NCBI GenBank assembly: GCA_012033595.1
Contig: JAAUQL010000052.1
Span: 1 to 38,967 of the forward strand
Reading direction: 5' to 3'
DNA: 38,967 nt
Origin: Cyclobacteriaceae bacterium
Lineage (GTDB): Bacteria; Bacteroidota; Bacteroidia; Cytophagales; Cyclobacteriaceae
The position numbers were made by a program, and so were the translations under genes. The notes under the pieces are model-generated. The model made no database searches, was not told the DNA's origin, and saw only the letters and a list, made by a program, of their open reading frames with translations. Positions 17,665 to 26,428 of the stretch are shown here, one piece after another (positions within the stretch are counted from its first letter, which is position 1; every line of letters begins with the position of its first letter).

Positions 17665-20010
17665 ATGAAAAACAATAAAATACTCTTAATCAGCTCATAT
17701 CCTCCACGTGAATGTGGCATTGCCACCTTTTCCAGAGACCTGCTTGTTTCTTTAAAAAAATGCTTCGGCCATTCGCTAGATATAGAAGTTTGTGCGCTGC
17801 ACAATGAAGACAGGCCACCATACCGGTATCCGAAAGAAGTGAGCTATCAGGTCAACTCCAGAGCGCTATTGTCTTTTCTACACCTGGCCGACAAGCTCAA
17901 CGAACGTACCGACCTGGATGCCATTTGCATACAGCATGAGTTTGGGCTGTTTGGGGGCGAATACGGAAGTCATCTACTTGCCTTCCTGTTGCGCATCAAC
18001 ATTCCGGTGTGCTGCGTCTTTCATACCGTGCTGCCGCAACCAAATGAAAATTTGGCCAAAGTAGTGAAAGCAATCGACCACCTTACGCAAAGACTCATAG
18101 TGCTCACTCAAAAATCAGCAGACATGCTGGCGGAACACTATGGGATAAGCAGAAAAAAAATATCGGTCATCGCCCATGGAATCCATACCGTACTATGGAA
18201 CCAAAAAGACCGCCTCAAAGAAAAATACAGTCTGCAAAACCATCTGGTTTTGTCCACCTTTGGTTTGCTGAGTGAAAATAAAAATATTGACACCGTACTG
18301 AAAGCGCTGCCCGGTGCCATAGCGGAACATAAAAATTTGGTTTACCTCGTACTGGGTAAGACCCATCCAGAAGTGCTCAAAAACGAAGGGGAACGATACA
18401 GACAAAAGTTAGAAAATACGGTGGCTGAATTGGGCTTAGAACCTCATGTGATTTTTGTGAATGAGTACCTCGACCTGAATATATTGCTCGCATACCTGTC
18501 GCTCACCGATATTTACCTCTTTTCGTCCAGCGATGCCAATCAGGCGGTCAGTGGCACCTTTGCGTACGCCATGAGCTGCGGATGTGCCATCGTTTCCACA
18601 CCCAATCCGCATACCATAGAATATGTGGACGAGGGCAAGGGCATTTTGCTCGATAGCGCGTGCAATCCCGAAGCATTTGAGCAAGCCATTAAAACCCTGG
18701 CCAAAAAGCCTGAGGCCATAAAAGAAATGGGAAAGAATGCCATGTCCACCATGCGGGCTGCCAGTTGGGAAAATGTCGCTATTGCCTATGCGGAAGTTTT
18801 TCAGAAATACCTGATCAACACCTCCCGGCTCCAATTTCAACTGCCCACGCTGAAGACACGTCACATAGAAGACATGACTACCCCCACCGGAATGTTGCAG
18901 TTTGCACAGTTTAGTAAACCAGATCCGGATTCAGGATATACCCTCGACGACAATGCTCGCGCCCTGGTGGCTATGATCATGCACTACGAAAAACAGAAAA
19001 GCACAAAATCCCTGAACCTTGCATGGACATACCTGAAATTTATCACCTATTGCCAAACCGAAAATGGCAACTTTCTAAACTATGTAGATGTGGAAGGGAA
19101 GTTTACAGAACAAAACCATGAAGTGAACCTGGAAGATAGCAATGGAAGGGCGCTTTGGGCGCTGGGCTATGTGGTTTCTATGCAAGACCACCTGCCACCC
19201 GCTATACTTAGCCTGGCCAAAGCGTCTTTTGACCGGGCACTGCCTCATATTCAGTTGTTCACTTCGCCACGTGCCATCGGTTTTGCCATTAAGGGCATTT
19301 ACTACTATCAAAAAAACAAGCCGGACAGGCATTTTGAAAAGATCACCGAAAACCTGGCCAATGAGCTCTTGCGCATCTACGACCTCACAAACGATAGCCA
19401 GTGGCTGTGGTTCGAAGACTACCTCACGTATGCCAATAGTGTATTGCCCGAGGCCATGATGTATGCCTGGCTCATCACCCGCGATGCACAATATCGTGAA
19501 ATCGCCGAAGTCACATTCGACTTCCTGCTTTCTCATTATTTCATGAAAGGGCAGATAAAAGTGATATCGAACAAAGGATGGTTTAGCAAAAGCAACGAAC
19601 GCCATTTTCATGGCGAGCAGCCTATTGATGTGGCCTATACCATCTTTGCTCTCGATCTGTTTTATACCATCACCAAGAAGAGCAAGTTTGCCGGACAGCT
19701 TAAGATTGCCTTTAGCTGGTTTCTGGGCAACAATTACCTGAAGCAGATCATGTACAATCCGGTGAACGGGGCGTGCTACGACGGTCTGGAAAAGGAAAAT
19801 GTAAATATCAACCAGGGTGCCGAGTCGTCGGTGTGCTATTTTATGGCTCATATGATTGCTGAAAAATATCATAAAACCCAGGTAAAACGCACGGCTGGAA
19901 AGAGCAGCAGGCCGGTGAAAAAACTTGCTCAAGCGCCACCCAACCACACCCGAACCATGTTGATTCCCATGCCACCGCCGCCAAAAGGCCTGGATCAGTT
20001 TGCCGTTTAA
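17665..20010 (+). CDS. GT4 glycosyltransferase with C-terminal (alpha/alpha)6 glycosidase-like domain
   Basis: A 781-aa cytoplasmic protein. Residues 1-375 are a GT-B glycosyltransferase of family 4 type (SSYPPRECGIATFSRDLL; IQHEFGLFGG; LSTFGLLSENKNI; SGTFAYAMSCGCAIVSTPNP). Residues about 400-740 form an all-helical toroid opening with MLQFAQFSKPDPDSGYTLDD (also DDNARALVA), and including DSNGRALWALGYV and WFEDYLTYANSVLPEA. This GT4 type is often encoded beside GH130 enzymes. A Pro-rich tail ends the protein. It begins 2 bases after the GH130 stop, so the products probably act on the same glycan: the GT adds sugar from a nucleotide donor, and the phosphorylase removes it as sugar-1-phosphate. 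Donor and acceptor are unknown. Confidence 0.88.
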   Translation: MKNNKILLISSYPPRECGIATFSRDLLVSLKKCFGHSLDIEVCALHNEDRPPYRYPKEVSYQVNSRALLSFLHLADKLNERTDLDAICIQHEFGLFGGEYGSHLLAFLLRINIPVCCVFHTVLPQPNENLAKVVKAIDHLTQRLIVLTQKSADMLAEHYGISRKKISVIAHGIHTVLWNQKDRLKEKYSLQNHLVLSTFGLLSENKNIDTVLKALPGAIAEHKNLVYLVLGKTHPEVLKNEGERYRQKLENTVAELGLEPHVIFVNEYLDLNILLAYLSLTDIYLFSSSDANQAVSGTFAYAMSCGCAIVSTPNPHTIEYVDEGKGILLDSACNPEAFEQAIKTLAKKPEAIKEMGKNAMSTMRAASWENVAIAYAEVFQKYLINTSRLQFQLPTLKTRHIEDMTTPTGMLQFAQFSKPDPDSGYTLDDNARALVAMIMHYEKQKSTKSLNLAWTYLKFITYCQTENGNFLNYVDVEGKFTEQNHEVNLEDSNGRALWALGYVVSMQDHLPPAILSLAKASFDRALPHIQLFTSPRAIGFAIKGIYYYQKNKPDRHFEKITENLANELLRIYDLTNDSQWLWFEDYLTYANSVLPEAMMYAWLITRDAQYREIAEVTFDFLLSHYFMKGQIKVISNKGWFSKSNERHFHGEQPIDVAYTIFALDLFYTITKKSKFAGQLKIAFSWFLGNNYLKQIMYNPVNGACYDGLEKENVNINQGAESSVCYFMAHMIAEKYHKTQVKRTAGKSSRPVKKLAQAPPNHTRTMLIPMPPPPKGLDQFAV

Positions 20011-20048
20011 GGTGTAGGAGGCGCCATAAGTCAACAATATCATCATAG

Positions 20049-20084
20049 ACCTGCCGGGAACTAAATAACCTGGCAGGTTTTTTT
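20049..20084 (+). terminator. Intrinsic terminator of the PFK/GH130-GT4 operon
   Basis: ACCTGCC (20049-20055) pairs with GGCAGGT (20072-20078) and a run of T follows to 20084. It lies 38 bases past the GT4 stop. Confidence 0.85.
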
Positions 20085-20409
20085 GTTACCTTATCGCCAG
20101 CAGGCGTTTATATGTGAGCGGTTTAGCAAAAGCGAATAATCCGGGTTTATCATCTGATATATTGGAGGATGTATCATAGGAAAATTTGCATACGCAAAAA
20201 AGTACGGCTCCCAATGATCCTGCCTCTATTTATGCTTATCTCAATAGCCGGGGAGCAATAAAGCCCACAAAAGACCTCCATTTTCGATAAAAAGGTGTGT
20301 GCGTGAACCACCCGCCAGGTGGCCGGATGCTCATTGTCCTTTTGAAGGGCGGGTGCAGCCAAAAAACACCAAACTAAAGGCCTGGAGAGGCCATGCGTAG
20401 TCTGGAATA

Positions 20410-20535
20410 AAACCACGCGTGGTTTGTGGTAAAACCACGTGTGGTTTGGAGTGAAACCACGTGTGGTTTGGAGTGAAACCACGTGTGGTTTGGAGTGAAA
20501 CCACGTGTGGTTTGGAGTGAGACCACGCGTGGTTT
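20410..20535. repeat. Six palindromes in tandem at an exact 22-bp period
   Basis: Copies begin at 20410, 20432, 20454, 20476, 20498 and 20520. The unit is AAACCACGTGTGGTTT plus the 6-bp spacer GGAGTG. Outer copies 1 and 6 carry the core CGCG (copy 1, AAACCACGCGTGGTTT, is a perfect 16-bp palindrome); inner copies 2-5 carry CGTG. The array lies between the convergent GT4 operon and catalase gene, past the GT4 terminator and 53 bases from the catalase stop. The period is not divisible by three, so it is not coding. The remainder of 20085-20588 shows nothing else recognisable. Confidence 0.95.
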
Positions 20536-20588
20536 AGTTCTTTATATCTGGTGTCCTTCCCTTATAATATGGGGAACAGTCAAATACC

Positions 20589-22724
20589 TTAAGGGGTTCT
20601 TTCCCAGAAGCGGAGCATGCGGCATTTGCTGATAAAATCATTGACTGCCTTGTCCTGGTTCAACAGTACACATCCGGCATCCAGCTTTGTGCGAATCCCC
20701 GCCGCGACAAACAGGGCATCGGCTTCGGCGGTATAGGCCATAAACTTGAAGTGCGCCATCGCATCGGTGACAAAATCGCGGGCAGCGGGCATCTTGGCCA
20801 GGCTGGCCGCCCCATCAGCGCTCACGATCAAGGCCACTGCGTCATAGAGCACCGATGGCCCGCCGTCAATCTTTTGCTGGGCTTTCACGTGCTTGCCGTC
20901 TTTGGTTATTACCCCTCCAATGGTGGGTGCCACCACTTCTATGATAGCGCCTTCTTGTGAAGCAGCCTTGCTCAGGGCTTCGAATAGCTGACCATCGGCG
21001 CCATCGCTCATCAGCACCCCTATTTTTCTTCCTTTGAAACTGTCAGGGCCATTTTTCAGAATACTCAGTGCTGGAGACTGTTGTAGATCCATCCTGGTAG
21101 GCATGGCAGCGTCAGCCGCTTTTGGCATTTGCCTCATGCCCAATTGTTCAGCAACTGTTTTGGCCAGGTTTTCGTCAATATTGAGCAGATGTGAGACCAT
21201 TCTAACCCTGATGATTTCGATTTCCACCTTACTCAATTCAAAGATGAGCGCATCGGCGAGATGCTTTTGCTCCACCGGGGTTTGGCTCAGGTAAAATTGT
21301 CGGGCCTGACTATAATGGTCGGCAAAGCTTTCTGATCTGACACGATCCTTTTCACCATTTTCATTGGCATGATATGAATGAAATCCCTTTTCGACAGATT
21401 CCCTTGGTCCTCCCGGCTGGTGCGAGTTTGGTTCATAATTTACCCTGCCCTTTGGATTGTGCATGGCCATGTGACCATCTTGCTGCAAGTGATGGAATGG
21501 ACACTTGGGGGCATTGACCGGGATGTGGGTAAAATTTGGCCCTCCAAGCCTCTTGACCTGGGTGTCGAGGTAGGAGAAATTGCGGCCTTGCAAGAGCGGA
21601 TCATTGGTGAAATCCACGCCCGGCACTATGTTTTGCGTACAGAAGGCCACTTGTTCGGTTTCTGCAAAGAAATTGTCCACCAGCCGATCCAGCACCAGCC
21701 TGCCAACGATTTTTACCGGGACTTCCTCTTCGGGAATCAACTTGGTAGCGTCCAGTACGTCAAAGTCGAATTTGGAGGCAAAGTCTTCATCAAATAGCTG
21801 CATGCCCAGCTCCCACTCGGGGTAGTCGCCCATTTCGATGGCCTGCCACATATCGCGACGGTGGTAGTCCGGATCGGCGCCATTTATTTTCATAGCTTCG
21901 TTCCACACTACAGACTGCATGCCCAGTTTGGGTTTCCAGTGGAATTTCACGAAAGTGGACTTTCCATCTGCATTTACCAGGCGGAAGGTATGCACCCCAA
22001 AACCTTCCATAAAACGGAACGATCGAGGTATGGCCCGGTCAGACATGATCCACATCACCATGTTCATGCTTTCCGGCATCAGGGAGATAAAATCCCAGAA
22101 ATTGTCATGAGCCGTTTGTGCTTGTGGAAAGGCACGGTCGGGCGCTTCTTTGGCGGCGTGAACCAGATCGGGAAACTTCATGGCATCCTGGATAAAAAAC
22201 ACCGGAATGTTATTGCCCACGATATCCCAATTGCCTTCTTTGGTGTACAATTTCACGGCAAAGCCACGCACATCGCGCGCCAGATCAAACGATCCCTTAT
22301 TGCCGGCCACCGTAGAAAACCTGACGAATGCTGGTGTTTTTTCGCCTTTGCGCTGCAAAATATCAGCGTTGGAATACTTGGTGAGGGGCTCATAAAGTTC
22401 GAAAAAACCATGCACACCATAGCCACGTGCGTGAACTACACGCTCGGGAATGCGTTCGTGGTCGAAGTGAAATAGTTTTTCCCGAAAGTGGAAATCTTCC
22501 AGGGCGGCAGGTCCGCGAGCGCCAACCCGGAGCGTGTTCTGATCGTCGGACACAGGGGTGCCCTGCTGCGTGGTCATGATATCATGTTCGTGGTCAGCAG
22601 TTTGATGCACTTCGCCTCCCCGGCCAAATGCTACATGCTGATCATTGAATTTGGCCTGCTTATAAGGCTTCCGATTGGGTGCCGCAGGGACATTCCCATG
22701 GGTGGTAGAATCTTTTTTTGACAT
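20589..22724 (-). CDS. katE: Large-subunit (clade 2) haem catalase with C-terminal DJ-1/PfpI-like domain
   Basis: Breaks down hydrogen peroxide in the cytoplasm. The 711-aa length matches HPII-type catalases. Catalytic His98 lies in the signature [20 protein letters not shown], the catalytic Asn in [13 protein letters not shown], and haem-ligand Tyr385 in RNFSYLDTQ. The last 150 or so residues form the flavodoxin/class-I-amidotransferase-like domain of large catalases ([33 protein letters not shown]). The gene is intact and monocistronic. The minus-strand leader carries TATTTTG, one base short of the TAnnTTTG box, about 25 bases before the ATG. Large catalases are usually stationary-phase or stress-induced. 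Confidence 0.97.
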   Translation of the reverse strand: MSKKDSTTHGNVPAAPNRKPYKQAKFNDQHVAFGRGGEVHQTADHEHDIMTTQQGTPVSDDQNTLRVGARGPAALEDFHFREKLFHFDHERIPERVVHARGYGVHGFFELYEPLTKYSNADILQRKGEKTPAFVRFSTVAGNKGSFDLARDVRGFAVKLYTKEGNWDIVGNNIPVFFIQDAMKFPDLVHAAKEAPDRAFPQAQTAHDNFWDFISLMPESMNMVMWIMSDRAIPRSFRFMEGFGVHTFRLVNADGKSTFVKFHWKPKLGMQSVVWNEAMKINGADPDYHRRDMWQAIEMGDYPEWELGMQLFDEDFASKFDFDVLDATKLIPEEEVPVKIVGRLVLDRLVDNFFAETEQVAFCTQNIVPGVDFTNDPLLQGRNFSYLDTQVKRLGGPNFTHIPVNAPKCPFHHLQQDGHMAMHNPKGRVNYEPNSHQPGGPRESVEKGFHSYHANENGEKDRVRSESFADHYSQARQFYLSQTPVEQKHLADALIFELSKVEIEIIRVRMVSHLLNIDENLAKTVAEQLGMRQMPKAADAAMPTRMDLQQSPALSILKNGPDSFKGRKIGVLMSDGADGQLFEALSKAASQEGAIIEVVAPTIGGVITKDGKHVKAQQKIDGGPSVLYDAVALIVSADGAASLAKMPAARDFVTDAMAHFKFMAYTAEADALFVAAGIRTKLDAGCVLLNQDKAVNDFISKCRMLRFWERTP

Positions 22725-23024
22725 GTGTTTTGATGATTAAGGGTACAAAATAAAAAGTCGCTAATTGGTCAGGAGCAGCATATCGCAGAACGGATATGCC
22801 ATTGTCGACCAGATTTATAGAATATTGTGCCAAATACCCTGGTGCGAACTACTTCACACCCTATGTGCAGATTTGGCTATTGTACGCCTATCATCCATGC
22901 TGAGCAGCTAAAAAATATGTCCAATAATTTCCTCATTGTTGTGGATGCGGTGGGACAGGGTCTTGGTGCAAGGTACCGGAAAATATGCCCTGCCTAAGAG
23001 CGATCCCCCCCCCATGTCGGGTGC

Positions 23025-23357
23025 TTACTCATTGCGCTTTATCTTCACTGTTACCCCTATTTGGGCTTCTGGTCCTTCGGTAGGTGAAATCCGGTTGATA
23101 AAGGCCTGGAAAATCTGCGTATAACCCAGGTTGAGCAACTTGCTGATTATGGCATTTTCATTTCGTGGTACAAAACCCAATTTCCGGCCGTCATAGTAGA
23201 GCGCCACGGCTCTGGCATCGTAGCGATTGTTGGGTTCGGCTTTCATTTTTAGCTTCGAGCCCACTTTTAGTTGACCAAATACCTCCGCACCGTCGTAGTA
23301 CGTGAAGCCTGCCAGGCTAAAGCTGGCCAGGTGCCGGTCTGTCTTTTGCTTTTTCAT
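23025..23357 (-). CDS. HIRAN domain protein
   Basis: A 110-aa protein that is essentially one HIRAN domain: FTYYDGAEVFGQLKVGSKL, then AEPNNRYDARAVALYYDGRK, then LGFVPRNENAIISKLLNLG. HIRAN domains bind DNA ends or stalled forks when attached to SNF2 helicases such as HLTF. Stand-alone bacterial versions are uncharacterised but suspected DNA-damage sensors. Its position near Ku and LigD fits that idea without proving it. The 288 bases between it and the catalase start hold no gene. Confidence 0.85.
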   Translation of the reverse strand: MKKQKTDRHLASFSLAGFTYYDGAEVFGQLKVGSKLKMKAEPNNRYDARAVALYYDGRKLGFVPRNENAIISKLLNLGYTQIFQAFINRISPTEGPEAQIGVTVKIKRNE

Positions 23358-23552
23358 TTTATTTTCTTTTAATCATGGAGCAAAAAAACAGTGCGAGCTT
23401 GACAACTTCTGTCAAAGCTTAGATTTAATCATTCTCCTACAGAGCTGGGGGCGCATATGGGCTGATGTATTTATTTGCAACACCATTTTTTAAAACCGGA
23501 ACGGGTTGATTTTTCAGAAACTCACAGAGCTACAGTGGCTTCAGCACAAAAA

Positions 23553-23595
23553 AACCGCTGAAACAGTTTGCGTAAAGGCACCCTGTACAGCGGTT
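23553..23595 (-). terminator. Intrinsic terminator after the Hsp20-like gene
   Basis: AACCGCTG (23553-23560) pairs with CAGCGGTT (23588-23595). On the minus strand a T-run follows the stem. It is about 30 bases past the stop at 23625; a T-rich stretch on the other side makes it partly bidirectional. Confidence 0.75.
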
Positions 23596-23624
23596 AGGTT
23601 TTTTGATTATTAAAGCGACTTATG

Positions 23625-24020
23625 CTACTCGTCCCTGTTTTTCACCTGCAACCTCATGGGGTCTGTGGGCAAATCGTGGTTGTAAGGCAATAATATTCTA
23701 AAAACATCATCTGTATAGCTTGCTTCAATATTATTGATATCAACTGAGTAGGGGATTTTCACACTTTTGAAAAACAATGGAAAGACCATTGGCGATTCCC
23801 CACCTGTTTGATGCAATATATGAATGTGCAGCTCATCTTTTTGCAGCGTAAAGTTGAATGCTTCGGGCGATACTGATTTGTTTGAAACTTCTATCACCAC
23901 ATCGTCTCCCATATTTTTAGTATAAAATGCCGTTTCGCTGATGCCTCCGCTTAAGGTGTTCATTACGTCACCCTGTAGGAGTAATTGTCGCATAAGCGTT
24001 TTATTTTCAAGAAAATTCAT
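23625..24020 (-). CDS. Hsp20/alpha-crystallin-like protein
   Basis: A 131-aa protein with the alpha-crystallin strand pattern: DDVVIEVSNKSVSPEAFNFTLQKDELHIHI, a linker, then FPLFFKSVKIPYSVDINNIEASYTDDVFRILLPYNHD, which mirrors the usual F-x-R-s-x-x-LP...I-x-A-x-y-x-dGvL-x-I-x-LP signature. Small heat-shock proteins hold unfolding proteins in the cytoplasm. It is divergent: the final IXI motif and the GVL triplet are not canonical. It carries a strong Shine-Dalgarno, unusual in this genome, and its own terminator, so it is probably highly expressed and transcribed alone. Confidence 0.65.
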   Translation of the reverse strand: MNFLENKTLMRQLLLQGDVMNTLSGGISETAFYTKNMGDDVVIEVSNKSVSPEAFNFTLQKDELHIHILHQTGGESPMVFPLFFKSVKIPYSVDINNIEASYTDDVFRILLPYNHDLPTDPMRLQVKNRDE

Positions 24021-24026
24021 TCTATT

Positions 24027-24031
24027 CCTCC
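24027..24031 (-). promoter_or_regulatory. Strong Shine-Dalgarno (GGAGG) for the Hsp20-like gene
   Basis: On the minus strand AAAAAAGGAGGAATAGA precedes the ATG at 24020, a near-perfect anti-16S match at good spacing. Most starts in this window lack one, so it supports this start and suggests high translation. Confidence 0.7.
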
Positions 24032-24167
24032 TTTTTTAGTTTGGTTAGTGCTATTTGATCAAAAGCCATACCAGCGCAAGGGTAATAAATACAGAAACGC
24101 TAGCCTGCGACAATTTGGCGCGATTGTATCACTCTTCGGACAGAATGGCCGGATTAGAGGTGTTTGC

Positions 24168-24195
24168 AAAAAAAAAGCAGCCGAAGCTGCTTTTT
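24168..24195 (-). terminator. Intrinsic terminator after the lipoprotein gene
   Basis: GCAGC-CGAA-GCTGC with nine A before and five T after. On the minus strand it ends in T9, about 42 bases past the lipoprotein stop, and it could also work on the plus strand. Confidence 0.85.
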
Positions 24196-24236
24196 GGTGG
24201 TTGTTTGTTTGTTTGATTAAGTGGTACGACGGTTGA

Positions 24237-25157
24237 TTATTTTACCGTTACTACTTCTATTTCTATAAAATCATCCGGGTCATTGCCGGCTTCGATATCG
24301 AGTATTCTTATCAAACCTCTTTTATTGCCTTTGGCGGCGTCCAGTTCAAAAGCCAGGATGTTACCGTTTGCCAACTCGGTGATCAGACCATCGTTGTCGC
24401 CTGCGGTGCCATCGTCAAATGCCTTGTTGATGTACTCCGTATCGTTAAGGTGGGAGCTAAAGTCATTTACCGACAGGTTGGTCATTTTTAGTTTGGTGGC
24501 ATTTTTCACTGTCCAGGCCGTCAGGTCATAAATTACCGATGGATACTCCTTGGGCGATGCCAACGAGGCCTTGTCTGTAGTGCCATAATAGTATCCAAAA
24601 TCGATCTTTGACGACACATTGGTGGTGGTGCCTTCCACGTCCAATTTAGAATAGGTCATGCCATCGTTGGTGCTAAAAAAGGTAGCTGTGGTGGCATCTC
24701 CCGCCGGTGCATACAGCAACTTGGCAGTATAGAAGTTGGTCGGTTTGGCTTCGATGGTAATATCGATAAGCTCATTCGATGACTGGTTGAGGTCATCGGT
24801 GGCCAATATGCTCAGGGTCACATCGCCTACATCACCCAGCACATAGTCGTAGGTAGTGCTAAACGACGTCTGCGTGTTGCCCGCCGACCGCGAAATGGTG
24901 GTATCGTTTACACCATTTTCAAGAAATTGTACATTGTTAAACCCTCCTGCAGCATTGATGGTCACATTGAGGGTAAGCGTATCTCCGGAATATCCGGTGA
25001 ATTCGTTATCGGTGATATCCTGTGGACTGGTAATGGATATATCAGGTGCCGGAGTCACATCGTCTTCGGAGTCGTCATTACATCCACTAAGCCAAAAAAC
25101 TGTCGTCAAAATTAATAGTGCGCTAATAAGTTGATTTTTCATTGATTTCATAATCAT
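24237..25157 (-). CDS. Surface-type lipoprotein of unknown function
   Basis: A 306-aa lipoprotein with a signal sequence (LISALLILTTVFWLSGC) and the modified Cys in the lipobox LSGC. The next residues are NDDSEDD; acidic runs right after Cys resemble the Bacteroidetes export signal that sends lipoproteins to the outer face of the outer membrane. Residues about 35-140 look like an Ig-like/cadherin-type fold (DISITSPQD, SGDTLTLNVTI, LSILATDDLNQSSN). The C-terminal 160 residues (FYTAKLLYAPAGDATTATFF; TAWTVKNATKLKMTNLSV) match no family I recognise. Possible starts are Met1, 3 and 6 within nine codons. It is monocistronic with a strong terminator. Confidence 0.8.
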   Translation of the reverse strand: MIMKSMKNQLISALLILTTVFWLSGCNDDSEDDVTPAPDISITSPQDITDNEFTGYSGDTLTLNVTINAAGGFNNVQFLENGVNDTTISRSAGNTQTSFSTTYDYVLGDVGDVTLSILATDDLNQSSNELIDITIEAKPTNFYTAKLLYAPAGDATTATFFSTNDGMTYSKLDVEGTTTNVSSKIDFGYYYGTTDKASLASPKEYPSVIYDLTAWTVKNATKLKMTNLSVNDFSSHLNDTEYINKAFDDGTAGDNDGLITELANGNILAFELDAAKGNKRGLIRILDIEAGNDPDDFIEIEVVTVK

Positions 25158-25353
25158 TTGTTTTTGTATTCAATTAATAATTAATCCTTTCAGGTATGGC
25201 CAGGCACTGCCGGGCGGTATGTTTCAACATGCCGCTTACAGATAGTGGGCACCCGGTTGGTATGGTAGCTGCCTGTAGTAAGAATTTTCCTGCAGATGCG
25301 GAAAAAGGCATAGAAAAGACCAGGTTACCCGCCCGGTCTTCGTTTGTTGGTCA

Positions 25354-25884
25354 TTAATAGTCGGCCTTGGGACGTGAATAGGCTTCTGTTGGAGTCACCT
25401 TACCATCAGGCGCTATTCTCACGCTTTTGCTCATTCCATTGTCGCCCCGGTAAAAGATTACATGACTTCGATCTGCCTTGTTTTTGGCGTCTTTCAACTC
25501 CCAATAACTTTCTACTTCCATATCCTTATAGTTATGGTTGTAGCTGTTTCTGATGGTTTCCGGCACGTCCTCGTTCCAGTCTCTGCGCGAATAGGTTTCC
25601 ACCCAATTTCCCTTATCATCGTAGCGGGTCATGTAGTCGGTGTTGTCCATATTGTAAAAGGCAGTGTTGTATTTGTCTTTGCCTCGCTCCCAGGTCACGT
25701 CCCGGTCTTTAGCACCAGGGTATCTTTTTAGCAAATCGTCATTGGATTTTTTGGTCATTTCATCATACTGAGGCATATCGCTTTTTTTGTCGTTGTGCTG
25801 GGCGAAGATTGACGCCATCGAAAAAAGCGAGAGTAGCATTACCAGTGCAATTATCCTAGCGGGTGATTTTGTTTCCATAGTCAT
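25354..25884 (-). CDS. Secreted PepSY-like protein
   Basis: A 176-aa protein with a signal peptide (IIALVMLLSLFSMASIFAQ, cleavage near residue 29), then a lysine/aspartate-rich region and a PepSY-like domain. Its pattern is VTWERGKDKYNTAFYNM, YDDKGNWVETYSRRDWNEDVPETIRNSY, then VESYWELKDAKNKADRSHVIFY. The Trp-x..x-YDxxGxWxxT pattern is typical of Bacteroidetes periplasmic PepSY-like proteins. Function is unknown; the family has been linked to protease inhibition and envelope stress. The 293 bases upstream, shared with the divergent DUF7218-like gene, include a TGTGGAATAATT motif near 26020 and no gene. Confidence 0.7.
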   Translation of the reverse strand: MTMETKSPARIIALVMLLSLFSMASIFAQHNDKKSDMPQYDEMTKKSNDDLLKRYPGAKDRDVTWERGKDKYNTAFYNMDNTDYMTRYDDKGNWVETYSRRDWNEDVPETIRNSYNHNYKDMEVESYWELKDAKNKADRSHVIFYRGDNGMSKSVRIAPDGKVTPTEAYSRPKADY

Positions 25885-26177
25885 ATTCTTCTTTTAAAAT
25901 TTGATTGTTTGATTGATGTGCCATGCTTTTTGCCAACAATATGCCAAAGCGGCCAAAGGCGCTTTTAGGACATTTTATGCGCAAATCCACGCATTCTTTT
26001 GGCGAATAATATCCACGATGTGGAATAATTTGCACTCTAAATCCGGCTGTGAGCCAGGCCACAAAGGCTCGATTCGCCTGTAAAACCCATCTGAATGCGC
26101 AAACCCGGCAATGGTATTATTATTGGCTATTGGTGGCATAGTCATGCAATTTTTTTCACCATTAAATTGAAACAACT

Positions 26178-26426
26178 ATGGCAAAAGATCACGGACCCCA
26201 CATTAAAAACGATGAGCAATATGAAGCCCTGAGAGATAAGGGTATGAGCAAAGAAAAAGCCGCCCGCATTGCTAACGATTCCAAATCGGGAAAAAAGGGT
26301 GGCCATGCCGCCAAATATGAAGAACGAACCAGAGAGGAGCTATACGAAAAAGCCACAAAGGTTGGGATCGATGGACGCAGTAAGATGAACAAAGAGGAGT
26401 TGATAGACGCGTTGCGAAACCACTGA
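26178..26426 (+). CDS. DUF7218/Rho-N-like small protein at the head of the NHEJ cluster
   Basis: An 82-aa charged protein. The first half, DEQYEALRDKGMSKEKAARIAN, is the pattern of the small DUF7218-type family. The second half (REELYEKATKVGIDGRSKMNKEELIDALRNH) is a SAP/Rho-N-like helix-extended-helix that often binds nucleic acid. Members commonly occur near Ku and LigD. Here the stop is 2 bases before the Ku ATG, so it is co-translated with Ku. A role in end joining is inferred from context. Confidence 0.8.
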   Translation: MAKDHGPHIKNDEQYEALRDKGMSKEKAARIANDSKSGKKGGHAAKYEERTREELYEKATKVGIDGRSKMNKEELIDALRNH

Positions 26427-26428
26427 CC

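Noticed and set aside
20174-20482. 102-codon minus-strand ORF through the palindromic array
   Set aside because: The 22-bp period is not a multiple of three and the peptide has no family character; the frame is a by-product of the repeats.
20410-20535. CRISPR array
   Set aside because: Units are 16-bp palindromes with constant 6-bp spacers and a 22-bp period; there are no unique 30-bp spacers and no cas genes.
26015-26150. Sigma-54 promoters before the DUF7218-Ku-LigD operon
   Set aside because: TGGAATAATTTGC and TGGCATAGTCATGC have GG-to-GC spacings of 8 and 9, not the required 10.
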